DNA from: Sporothrix humicola
Taxonomy: Eukaryota; Ascomycota; Sordariomycetes; Ophiostomatales; Ophiostomataceae
Assembly: GCA_021396245.1 (NCBI GenBank)
Contig: WNYE01000050.1
Location: forward strand, 248,001 to 312,000
Reading direction: 5' to 3'
DNA: 64,000 nucleotides
Numbering within the stretch: the first letter of the stretch is position 1; every line of letters begins with the position of its first letter. Under the pieces are notes generated by a model. It made no database searches, was not told where the DNA came from, and saw only the letters and a program-made list of their open reading frames with translations. Shown here in pieces: positions 54,629 to 64,000 of this stretch. A program made the position numbers and the translations under genes.

Positions 54629-56926
54629 ATGTCGACGTGGAAATTGACAAAGAGTAAGACAACCACCCATACTGCCCCGATTCTCTTTCGGGATGATCGG
54701 CATAGTCCTCCGTGGCATTCTTCAGACCGTACACGGCCATGATATCGACTCCGGGAAACCACACACCCCTAGTGTGCCGGCCATACCGGACTCTCCGGGA
54801 AAATATGTCAAAATGTCAACAACAATACTGACCATATCTCCTCACTATAGAGCTAAAGGAGACCCATCTGGGTCCCCTTGCCAACTTCTCGCGGTCGACG
54901 TCCACGTCCACCATCGCTCCCGAGAAGGAGGAGAAGCCAGTTGTCCCTCCAGCTGCCACCTCGAGCACCCCGACGCCCCCTTCCAGCAACATTGGTAAGC
55001 CGGCCTCAGCCTTGTTATGTCTCTTAGACCACTACTCAACCCTTCCCCTGCACATACTAACATACAACAGCCGCCTCCGAGGCACTCAGTCAGACCGATG
55101 TCATCAAGCCACCAAAACCCGGCATTCTCGTCGTCACCCTGCACGAGGGCCAGGGCTTTGCCCTCCCTGAGCAGCACCGCAATGTCTTCAACCCCCAACA
55201 CCAGTCCTCCCTGTCCTCCAGCAATGTCCTCTCCAACATGGTGTCGGGCTCCGTCCGCCCCAGCTCCTCTCAGCGCCCCGCAGGCGGCTTCTCAAATGGC
55301 TCCAGCCGGCCCCAGACGTCTGCGGGCAGCGGCTTCGGCAGCATCCCCACCAACCACGGTCGTGTCTCTGGCAAGTACATGCCATACGCCCTCCTCGATT
55401 TCGACCGCATGCAGATCTTTGTCAACTCCGTCGAGGGTACCCCCGAGAACCCCCTGTGGGCCGGCGACAACACCCAGTACAAGTTCGATGTGTCCCGCGT
55501 GACCGAGCTCGCCGTCCACCTCTACCTGCGCAACCCCAACGCACCCCCGGGATCGGGACGCAGCCAGGATATTTTCCTGGGTGTCACCCGCATCAACCCC
55601 CGCTTCGAGCAGAGCCAGCCGTACGTCGAGGACCCCAAGCTCAGCAAGAAGGACCGCGAAAAGGCCGCTGCCGAGCACGCCGCCCGCGAGAAGGCTGCTG
55701 GCTTCAGCGGCGTCGAGTGGGCCGATGTGCAGTACGGCCAGGGCCGTCTCAAGATCGGTGTCACCTACGTCGAGAACCGCGCCGGCAAGCTCACCATTGA
55801 CGACTTTGATCTGCTCAAGGTTGTCGGCAAGGGCAGTTTCGGCAAGGTCATGCAGGTGTGCAAGAAGGACACGCGGCGTATCTATGCGCTCAAGACCATC
55901 CGCAAGGCCCACATTATCTCGCGGTCCGAGGTCGCCCACACGCTGGCCGAGCGGTCGGTCCTAGCCCAGATCAACAACCCCTTTATTGTGCCACTCAAGT
56001 TCACCTTCCAGTCGCCCGAGAAGCTTTATTTCGTCTTGGCCTTTGTCAACGGCGGCGAGCTGTTCCACCACCTGCAGAAGGAGCAACGTTTCGACATTAA
56101 CCGTGCCAGATTCTATACGGCTGAACTTCTGTGCGCGCTCGAGTGTCTGCACGGCTTCAACGTCATCTACCGCGATCTCAAGCCCGAGAACATTTTGCTG
56201 GATTACCAAGGCCACATTGCCCTCTGCGATTTCGGTCTCTGCAAGCTCGACATGAAGGACGAGGACCGCACCAACACCTTCTGCGGCACCCCCGAGTACC
56301 TAGCGCCCGAGCTGCTCATGGGCCAGGGCTACAACAAGACGGTCGACTGGTGGACGCTGGGCGTCCTGCTGTACGAGATGCTGACGGGTCTGCCGCCCTT
56401 TTACCACGAGAACACCAACGAGATGTACCGCAAGATTTTGTCGGAGCCCCTCTACTTCCCGGGCACCGACATTGTGCCGCCCGCTGCCAAAGACCTGCTA
56501 ACCAAGCTGCTCAACCGCAACCCGGCCGAGCGCCTGGGTGCTAACGGCTCAGCCGAGATCAAGGCGCACCGCTTCTTTGACGCCATAGATTGGCGCAAGC
56601 TGCTGCAGCGCAAGTACGAGCCGGCCTTCAAGCCGAGTGTGGTGAGTCTTGTTCCGTCACAAAACTATTATTATGCCCAATACCATGAAGTCCCCCCAGC
56701 TAACCAGACGTTTTCCCAGACCGACGCTCGCGATACCGACAACTTTGATCCCATCTTCACCAACGAGGCACCGCTCGACTCGTACGTCGAGGGCCAGCCC
56801 CTCTCGCAGACCATGCAGTACCAGTTCGAGGGCTTCTCCTACAACCGGCCGATTGCTGGCCTCGGCGACGCCGGCGGCAGCGTGCGGGACCCGTCGTTTG
56901 TTGGCAGCATCCAGGACAGCCGGTAG
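54629..56926 (+). CDS. SCH9: Sch9-like AGC protein kinase, 648 aa, four exons
   Basis: Exons 54629-54653, 54851-54994, 55071-56641 and 56720-56926 join in frame. The mini first exon encodes MSTWKLTK and, with exon 2, gives MSTWKLTKKLKETHLGPLA, a typical Sch9-family start. A C2-like region (about 140-300; GKYMPYALLDFDRMQI) precedes the kinase domain: G309-K-G-S-F-G314, K331, YRDLKPEN (D425), DFG (D443) and T-loop T459 in TNTFCGTPEY. An AGC tail (NFDPIFTNE) ends in the hydrophobic motif F616-EGF-S620-Y. Sch9/SchA kinases act downstream of TORC1 (hydrophobic motif) and PDK1 (T-loop) in nutrient, growth and stress control. The third intron (56642-56719) is 78 nt, frame-neutral and stop-free. It has a GTGAGT donor, a CTAAC branch and a CCAG acceptor, and removing it restores the family tail. 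Confidence 0.93.
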
Positions 56927-59600
56927 ACGGTAGGCTGGTTATTTGGTTGATCGGCAGGCGTGATCTTTTTCGATGTATTTCTTGCTACTTTTTTTTATCT
57001 CTTTTTGCTTCTCGATACTCTTTTTTGTTCTTGGTCTTTTTGTCTGTCTTCTTTTCGTATCTATCTTGCATGTAGACGAAATCGTCAAAGGGATTCTTTT
57101 TGGTGCTTCAACTTGTTTTCTTTTTTGGCTTCTTGCCTTCTTGCCTTCTTCTTTTTCAGCAAGTCAACACAGCTGCCTGGTGAGGCGAGAAAATGGGGAG
57201 ACGCGAGAGGAAACGCGCAAAGACGCGAGGCCGGCATTTGCAGCTTTTGTTTTCTTCTAGATTCTTGTCAAGGCAGGTACTTCTTTTTTGGTTTCTTGCG
57301 TCTCTACACCGTCTATATATATGACCACTGAAGCTTGAGCTTTTTTCGGCCATCCATTATTATTCTTCTTGTGCAACTTATTGTACTTCGTAATGCGAGT
57401 GTTCATGTTTACATTTTATTGTTTTCTCGACCAATTATGTGCTCGTGATAGGTTGGATATGAAAATCTGTTATATTTTATGGCGTTATATTTTTGTAAAT
57501 AAAAAAATGATATTTATGATAATTTTTTATGAATTCTTTTTTTTTTCCCTTTTTTTTTTTTTTTTTTTTTCAAATAAGAAAAATAAAAAATAAAAATACG
57601 GATAAAAATCAACAAATAATATCAAGAGCCTGTCCATAAATATTTCCTCCTCTTACTTGACTGACAAAGATGATGAAAGCTCAATATGGAACGGACATCT
57701 CGAGATTTTAATTTGGTGTGTGCGGGTGACGATTTGCAATCCATGAGAAATATCTCCGATTCAACGTAAACATGGTCATTGCTTAAACATCTATTATGTC
57801 CGGGCCTTTATTCTACTCAAAGATTATACAATAGTTTACAAAGTACCCTGCAGCATGCAATATTCGTATACGAACAGGTTTTGGCCTTGTGTTGTCACAT
57901 TTGTTGATCGTGTATGTACGCGTTTGTCAGCCTTTTTACAGTGTGTGAAATCTTGTTACTCAGCTACTCAACTCCATCTTTTCGGGTGCCTTCTTTGTTT
58001 CCCGACAGTCGACTTATCGACTTTTACTTCTCACCGGATCAACTGGGGCTCGGTCGGCAACGGCAATCTGATTGCGTTCCTCCGACTTGCGGGAAAATTC
58101 AGGCCATTTGACTATTGCAAAGAATTAAACTGGAGAGGGTGCACAAAATGGAGGGGCTCGATTTCCTTTGATTGCCGGTCACCGGTGAAGGTATTCGCTG
58201 TATTTGCTAAGGGAGGGCTTTTGGTGGGCGGCTCTGCCCCTCTTCTAGTTCAGCTTTCAGCAATAGCCGGCGAGCTTTGGGTCCCAATTGGGTGCAAAAA
58301 AGTCACTGTAAATAATAGGTGGGGCATCGCAATTGGCTGCTATTCTCGCGCTTTCACAGCAAAACGTGCCCCTCATTTTGCTCCCCGCACCTTGCTGGGC
58401 GCGTTGCCTTTGCTCTGAGAAGGCCAGCAAAGGAAGTTGCGCAGCCGCCTTTACACGGGGCGTTCCTGCCCGTTGCGAGCAATAGCAATGAAAGGAACCA
58501 GAAAAGAAAGAGCGGCCGTCGTAATTAGTTGGCGTGTCTCTGGCAGACAAAGACGGACCTCGATAGCTCCTTCCTTCTCAGTTTCCCCTTGATATTTCGC
58601 CCCAACCGCCCAACGGTTTCGTTATTTTGAGAGGCAAGCGCGATACCGGTCAATTCTTTCCCTAGCCATCGCCAAGCATCGTCAATTCCCGCTCTTAGTG
58701 AGCCCCAGAATTTTTCCAAAAAGCGGAAAACATGGACCAGAGACCAACTTTCCAGGCCAGGAAAGAGCAACCCATTATTCACGTTATTCACTCAAAGCTC
58801 CGAGCAGAGGAATTGTTCGCTGTTTTGTCTCGTCTCGTGTCTCTCTTTGCCCTTTCTAGCTTCGTTTTCTTTGGCTCGTCGGGTCGGTAACCATCCCACG
58901 CCCAGACAGCACAGCATTCATAGTCCACCCCTGCAGGTTCTGGCCTTGTCGGAAAAGTGATGCATGCGGCGAGTAATAGAAGTAGTAAAGATTGAAAAGC
59001 TTTTAGAAATAGTGTAGTCAGGAGACGTGAAAAAGAAAGAAAGAACGAAGGAGGACGAAGGAAAGAGCGACCGCCGCCCCGATATCGTAATAAACATACA
59101 CCTTCCCATCTTTGACGAGACTGATCTCTCCTTGTGTTCCCCTTGTTCTCCTTTTTCTCTCGTCCCGAAAAGCCTCACTTCTACAACCTTTTCTGTTTTC
59201 CTCGGAAAAAGCACCACCCATCTTACAACCCCACCAGATCGCGACCTGTGACAATGTAAGTGCATCTTGTTTATTGCCTCGCCCGAGCCCTGTTTACGCT
59301 ATCTGCCTTTACGAATTGGGCAGGTCCCAAGTTGCATTGGACCTCGAAATCGAGGGGTAGAGACACACAAAAGACCACACACGCAAAGAGAGAGAGAACA
59401 AGATGGATGGGCAGCTCGCAGGAACTTGCACCAGCTTTCGTCAGCCGTCTCCCAAAGGTTCTCCACGCCTAGCCGATTGATGCGGTCATAGGCTCTGCGA
59501 GGGAGACCGCCGTGGCAACGACGACCATTGTTGTTCAACTGTTACTCAACGTTGCTTGCTAAACGTGTGGTGGAGATTAACAACGCCCGTCCGGACTTCG
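56927..59600. other. intergenic, about 2.7 kb
   Basis: This holds the kinase 3' region, with T-rich runs including T21 at 57550-57570 and an AT-rich patch to about 57640. Mixed sequence with no supported gene follows. A 187-codon ORF at 57855-58418 lacks any motif. A GTAAGT immediately overlapping an ACAATG at about 59253-59260 is noted as a splice-like site but not used. Confidence 0.45.
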
Positions 59601-60329
59601 GATATCTCGCTCTCTTGTGCTTTCTTTCATTCTTTCATCCTTTCTTTTCTGTCTCCTCAAGCTTCAATCCATAATTCCTCATTTTTACCATCCACTCCAC
59701 CCTTGCCTATAGCTATTAACAGCTTCCTTAGTTGTCCCCTGCTCGACTCGACGAAACCCGCGCGTTGATCCCCGCATCCGACGCTCTCCAAACTCTCGAG
59801 GTACGTGGGTTGGCTGTCTGCTGAAACAAGCAGCGGAGCTGTTTCGCCATGCTCGATGCTGTCAAGCTCTGCATTTTGTTTTGCTGCTTTGGTTTTCTGC
59901 ATTTTAGCCCCGAGAGCAACGGTTTTGGTCGCAGAAGGCATGCTCGTCGCAGATGCTTCTAGGCTCTGTTTCCACGCGTTGTTTGTCGTTCATGCTGGTG
60001 GGGTGCTGCACGACAATCGGTGTGGGGAGTGAGCTGCCGCGCAGCATCATGGGACCCAAGCTGCGACTGCAATCGCTGCGATCGTGCACAGCTCCAATTG
60101 TCATGGCGGTTGCACTGGAACGTGGACTGTGGGGAGGTTGCCCAGCCCATAGTTACCATTACCGGAAACAGACGAGCGGTCTTTTGAGGATTTTGCTGTT
60201 ATTAATAGCTGCGTTCCTAGCCTTTTTTCCCCAATTGCTAACATTTGCTCCGTTTCGACCTTTTTTGCAGTTCACCAACTCAGTTTTCCACCACTTTTAT
60301 CCAATACCCCTCCTCCTACACAAATCACA
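59600..60329 (+). promoter_or_regulatory. promoter and probable 5'-UTR intron of the GPI gene
   Basis: CT-rich DNA at about 59620-59800 fits a core promoter and first leader exon ending in ctcgag. A consensus-like donor GTACGTGGG starts at 59801, and a strong polypyrimidine acceptor (ccttttttgcAG) ends at 60270. The 470-bp interval would be a leader intron. It contains several ATGs whose removal by splicing would leave a clean 59-nt leader before the start at 60330. Confidence 0.45.
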
Positions 60330-62144
60330 ATGGTTCAGGCCAGTTCTTTGCCCGCATGGGCCGAGCTCCAGAAGCACCGCAACACCGTCGGCGAGTCCTT
60401 TGTGCTCAAGGATGCCTTCGCCAAGGACCCCAAGCGCTTCGACAAGTTTACCCGCGTCTTCAAGCTGCCCGCTGACATTGCCAGCGGCGGCGAGGAGACC
60501 GACATCCTCTTCGACTTCAGCAAGAACTTCCTGACCGAGGAGACCCTGGCTTTGCTGCTGAAGCTGGCCACCGAATCCAAGGTCGCCGAGAAGCGCGAGA
60601 GCATGTTCAAGGGCGAGAAGATCAACTTCACTGAGGACCGTGCCGTCTACCACACTGCCCTGCGCAATGTCGGCGCCAACCCCTGGACCATGGAGGTCGA
60701 CGGCGTCGATGTCGTCAACACCCCCGGCGGTGTCAAGGACGTGCTCGAGCACATGAAGGAGTTCAGCGAGCAGGTCCGCAGCGGCTCCTGGAAGGGCTTC
60801 ACCGGCAAGAAGCTGACCAACATTGTCAACGTCGGCATTGGCGGCTCTGATCTGTAGGCACCCCTCTTTGATTTACCTACAATGGTAATTGCGTACTAAC
60901 TCTCCTCCAGTGGTCCCGTCATGGTCACCGAGGCCCTGAAGCACTACGGTGCCCCCGACATGACCCTGCACTTTGTCTCCAACATTGACGGCACCCACAT
61001 GGCCGAGGCCCTTGCCGCCTCTGACCCCGAGACCACCCTCTTCCTGATCGCCTCCAAGACCTTCACCACCGCCGAGACCACCACCAACGCCAACACGGCC
61101 AAGAGCTGGTTCCTCGAGAAGACCGGCGGCAAGGGCGACATTGCCAAGCACTTTGTTGCTCTTTCCACCAACGAGGCCGAGGTCACCAAGTTCGGCATTG
61201 ACAAGGCCAACATGTTCGGCTTCGAGTCGTGGGTCGGTGGCCGCTACTCCGTCTGGAGCGCCATTGGCCTGTCGGTCGCCCTCTACGTCGGCTACGACAA
61301 CTTCCACAAGTTCCTGGCAGGTGCCCACGAGATGGACAAGCACTTCCGCGAGACCGCTCTCGAGAACAACATTCCCCTGCTGGCCGGTGTCCTGAGCGTC
61401 TGGTACGCGGACTTTTACAACGCCCAGACCCACCTGGTTGCTCCGTAAGTTCACTCTGCCTCTATTTCTGCTTGCTGCCGTGACTGTCATTGCTAACATT
61501 TGTTCCTCTCCAGCTTCGACCAGTACCTGCACCGCTTCCCCGCTTACCTGCAGCAGCTGTCCATGGAGTCCAACGGCAAGACCGTCACCTCGGACGGCTC
61601 CTCCGCCAAGTATACCACCGGTTCCATCCTTTTCGGCGAGCCCTGCACCAACGCCCAGCACTCCTTCTTCCAGCTCGTCCACCAGGGCACGAAGCTGATC
61701 CCCACCGACTTCATCCTGGCCGCCCAGTCGCACAACCCCCTGTCCGACAACGTCCACCAGAAGATGCTGGCCTCCAACTACCTAGCACAGGCCGAGGCCC
61801 TCATGGTCGGCAAGACCGCCGAGCAGGTCCGCGCTGAGGGTGGCGTCTCGGACGAGCTCGTCCCCCACAAGGTCTTCCTCGGCAACCGCCCCACCACCAG
61901 CATCCTGGTCGGCGGCCACATTGGTCCGGCCGAGCTGGGCGCTCTGATTGCCTACTACGAGCACGTCACCTTCACCGAGGGTGCCGTCTGGGACATCAAC
62001 TCGTTTGACCAGTGGGGTGTCGAGCTGGGCAAGGTCCTGGCCAAGAAGATCCTCAAGGAGATTGACGAGGAGGGCAACGGCACCGACCACGACTCTTCGA
62101 CGGGCGGTCTGCTGGCTGCTTTCAAGAAGTACTCCAAGATCTAG
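60330..62144 (+). CDS. pgi: glucose-6-phosphate isomerase, 562 aa, three exons
   Basis: Exons 60330-60853, 60911-61444 and 61514-62144; introns of 57 and 69 nt have GTAGGC/GTAAGT donors, CTAAC-type branches and CCAG acceptors. The enzyme interconverts glucose-6-phosphate and fructose-6-phosphate in cytosolic glycolysis and gluconeogenesis. Visible signatures are the sugar-phosphate region NIVNVGIGGSDLGP, SKTFTTAETTTNA, GGRYSVWSAIGL (first family signature) and SFDQWGVELGK (second signature), with the expected full length. The start ATG (atcacaATGg) is in good context and gives the usual N-terminus (ASSLPAWAELQKHR). Codon use is strongly C-ending, as expected for a highly expressed gene. The next gene (-) converges from downstream. 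Confidence 0.98.
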
Positions 62145-62879
62145 ATTGCATACAAGACATTTGGTGGTAGATAGATCTGGTGTTTAGTACATGGGAAGGA
62201 AACAAAAACGGCTATTTCGGGAGTGGATGATAACATAACGAAGAAGGGAACCATATTGCAGCACATTGCAAGTATGTAGTCCAAAATTATACCTGAATTT
62301 ATCATCAATCACTGGGCATTGAATTGTGTAGTGGAAAATGTGAACTGTACGTAAAATGTGGTATCAATTGCGTCTGTAAGGACTGTCGTTTGTTCTTGCC
62401 TGTGTGTAAAACTATGCACATGTATGTTTTCTGAAGCTAAGTATCGTTCTGTGCACATATAATTTTTTTTGTTGAAAAATAAATTCCCATTTTGCCGCTC
62501 GATGCAAAAGAAATAAATTCACAGTATAAAAAATGAAGATAATTCGTAACCAAGATGAAAAATAAATAGATAAAATTAAGGACAGGATAGAAGTGTGGAA
62601 GAGAGAGAAGAAAAAAAGAGTCGCGCCGATAAAGACAGAAAGCCTCCGTTCCGTTTGAGAATGTGACGTGACGCGTCTACGCCGCCCAGATATAGATCCA
62701 GAGAGTATGATTGATACGTCTCTCCCAAAGCGCCAGAAGAAAAAAGCAGTTTTTGTAAGATAAGACGCCGAAAGTGTATATGAAAGAGAAGATAAAAAAG
62801 AGAGATCAGAGAGAAATGAAGTCAATCGATGCTCACTGAGGAGTGGTGGGATATGTGTGTCTTGGCATGTCGCGTCATG
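62145..62879. other. convergent intergenic region, 735 bp, AT-rich
   Basis: This is shared 3' space of the GPI gene (+) and the FAR1-like gene (-). T- and A-rich runs near 62460-62600 may act as termination signals for both. No coding signal was seen. Confidence 0.5.
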
Positions 62880-64000
62880 TCATGATACAGCCGCAGGAGT
62901 GTCACCACCCGTGCTGCTTTCGCCGCCAGTACCGGCACCGCCCTCCTTTTTGAGCTGGGCCATGCGGTCCTTGTGTAGTAGAGCACGTTTCCGGTTCCGC
63001 AGGTCAAAGTCCAGGACATGGCCGTAGCCGCGGCGCTGCAGCTCTGCCTGGATCTTGGCAATGGTCCACCCAGGACTGCTGCTGGTGGTACCGGCGCTGC
63101 TAGATTCGCCGCCGCCCTTGCTGTTGCCGCCGGTACCGACTGTCGACGCGTCCCGCAGCCACTGGTCCACCTCGGCCTTGAGAGCGCGTGGCAGTTTGCG
63201 TGCCCGCGGGTCGAGCATCAGGTCGGCAGCGGCGTGGTTGTGCTGCGTGTGGTCGTCGTTTGTGTAGTGGACAGCGTAGCGGTCGGCGCCGGGGCACACC
63301 TCCACGAGCTCGAAGCGGAAGGGACACTCGCACTTTTTCGAGATGCGGTCGGTCGTGGGTTTCCGGCGACGTGGCGGCAGGTCTGGGAAGAGCGACAGGC
63401 GCTCTTTTTCACGCTCGCGCTTGGCTTCCTCCTCCTTGGGCCGGAGGCGTGAGCGTCCGCCACGGAAGCAGACCATGCGGATCTTTTGGCGGCGGCCGTG
63501 GGAGCGCGTGCCGTTGATGCGCATGCTGTAGCCGCGCGGGATGGTCCAGCCGTCGAGCTCTTCCTGGAGAGTGGCACGGCCGGACACGACAAAGCCCTCG
63601 GGCAGAGCTTCGAGGCGGCTCTCGCCTACGCCCGTGGGCTGCAGCTTCTTGGGCAGCGCGCCGGCACCGGCACTGCTGCTGCTGCCTGCCTCGCCGTGTT
63701 TCTGGTTGTCGTCGTCCTCTTCATCGTCGTCCTCGTCGTCATCATCGTCTTCGTCCTTGCTGCCGGCACGGACGTCGTCGTCGCTGTTTTCGTTCTCAAA
63801 CTTGACTCGTGTGCTTGCACTAGAAGGCGCTTGCAATGGCTGTGCGGATCGTTTCGAGGAGGATACGGAGGAGGGAGATGGTCTCGAGTGTTCGGCGTCG
63901 TAGGGGGAGTATGGTATTGGTGCACCCGTGGGCGGGATGTGGTAGGAGGTTGGAGAAGGTCCGGAGGAGGAAGGTGTCGTGGCAGAAGCAAAGTGTGGTG
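62880..64000 (-). CDS. FAR1/MULE-type zinc-finger protein, 5'-truncated by the window edge
   Basis: The frame is open from the edge to the stop at 62880-62882 (373 codons visible, no initiating ATG in view). A Ser/Pro/Tyr-rich N-terminal part leads to a long acidic tract (DEDDDDDEDDDEEDDD). The FAR1-like DNA-binding domain follows: LDGWTIPRGYSMRING ... RMVCFRGG, a variable basic loop, KCECPF, and YTNDDHTQHNHAA, giving the C...C-x-C...H-x-H ligand pattern of the WRKY-GCM1/MULE finger class. A downstream helix (LDPRARKLPRALKAEVDQWL) and WTIAKIQAELQRRGYG resemble the helical segments that follow this finger in Mutator-like transposases. No transposase core is seen, so it is probably a domesticated regulator. 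Role and targets are unknown. Confidence 0.75.
   Translation of the reverse strand, partial: PHFASATTPSSSGPSPTSYHIPPTGAPIPYSPYDAEHSRPSPSSVSSSKRSAQPLQAPSSASTRVKFENENSDDDVRAGSKDEDDDDDEDDDEEDDDNQKHGEAGSSSSAGAGALPKKLQPTGVGESRLEALPEGFVVSGRATLQEELDGWTIPRGYSMRINGTRSHGRRQKIRMVCFRGGRSRLRPKEEEAKREREKERLSLFPDLPPRRRKPTTDRISKKCECPFRFELVEVCPGADRYAVHYTNDDHTQHNHAAADLMLDPRARKLPRALKAEVDQWLRDASTVGTGGNSKGGGESSSAGTTSSSPGWTIAKIQAELQRRGYGHVLDFDLRNRKRALLHKDRMAQLKKEGGAGTGGESSTGGDTPAAVS

Noticed and set aside
57855..58418. 187-codon ORF (+) downstream of the kinase gene
   Set aside because: No motif, non-biased codons, and no conserved-looking features; likely chance.
59253..59260. ACAATG overlapping GTAAGT as a mini first exon of the GPI gene
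   Set aside because: It would need a 1-kb intron and would alter the well-conserved N-terminus; the start at 60330 already gives the full family length.
1..64000. tRNA, 5S rRNA, CRISPR array, intact transposon or viral sequence
   Set aside because: Visual scans found no box A/B pairs with cloverleaf pairing, no 5S consensus, no spaced repeats and no transposase, reverse transcriptase or integrase frame. A tRNAscan or RepeatMasker run could still reveal weak cases.

Overview
The window reads as nuclear DNA of a filamentous ascomycete, most likely a Sordariomycete. The evidence is a set of fungal gene families (CYP505, Zn2Cys6 regulator, Psf2, Sch9-type kinase, sedolisin, acyltransferase-3), short 57-85 nt introns with GT(A/G)AGT donors, CTAAC-like branch points and CAG/TAG acceptors, C-ending codons, and long pyrimidine-rich leaders. 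An order such as Ophiostomatales is only a guess. Gene density is low: 14 loci in 64 kb, with gene-free blocks of about 7.0 kb (2.2-9.2), 7.6 kb (22.2-29.7), 5.3 kb (38.3-43.7) and 6.0 kb (48.7-54.6).

Layout. 0-2.2 kb: a haloacid-dehalogenase-like gene fragment with an in-frame stop (+) and an orphan acidic protein (+). 9.2-11.1 kb: a membrane acyltransferase (+). 13.6-17.0 kb: a self-sufficient P450-reductase fusion of the CYP505 type (+), ending 130 bp from the convergent GINS subunit gene PSF2 (-). 18.6-22.2 kb: a four-exon Zn2Cys6 regulator (-) whose zinc cluster is split by an intron with two competing donors. 29.7-38.3 kb: three minus-strand genes in tandem, a RING-like Cys-rich protein, a 1587-residue low-complexity protein with a histone-H1-like segment and internal repeats, and a two-TM protein. 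43.7-48.7 kb: a microsomal-type P450 (+) converging on a secreted sedolisin-family protease (-). 54.6-56.9 kb: a Sch9-like AGC kinase (+). 60.3-62.1 kb: glucose-6-phosphate isomerase (+). 62.9 kb to the edge: a FAR1/MULE-type zinc-finger protein (-), truncated by the window end.

The genes do not form an obvious pathway. Three are core housekeeping or signalling genes (PSF2, Sch9-like, GPI). Two oxidases, an acyltransferase, a Zn2Cys6 regulator and a secreted protease are accessory-type genes scattered between them; they are too far apart to be called a biosynthetic cluster. The most unusual items are the large repeat-bearing orphan protein, the tandem splice donor inside the zinc cluster, the in-frame removable intron before the hydrophobic motif of the kinase, the His-rich sedolisin propeptide, paired MCB elements in front of PSF2, and a recurring 14-bp palindrome confined to gene-poor DNA. 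All coordinates and splice junctions were read by eye; no database search was possible.
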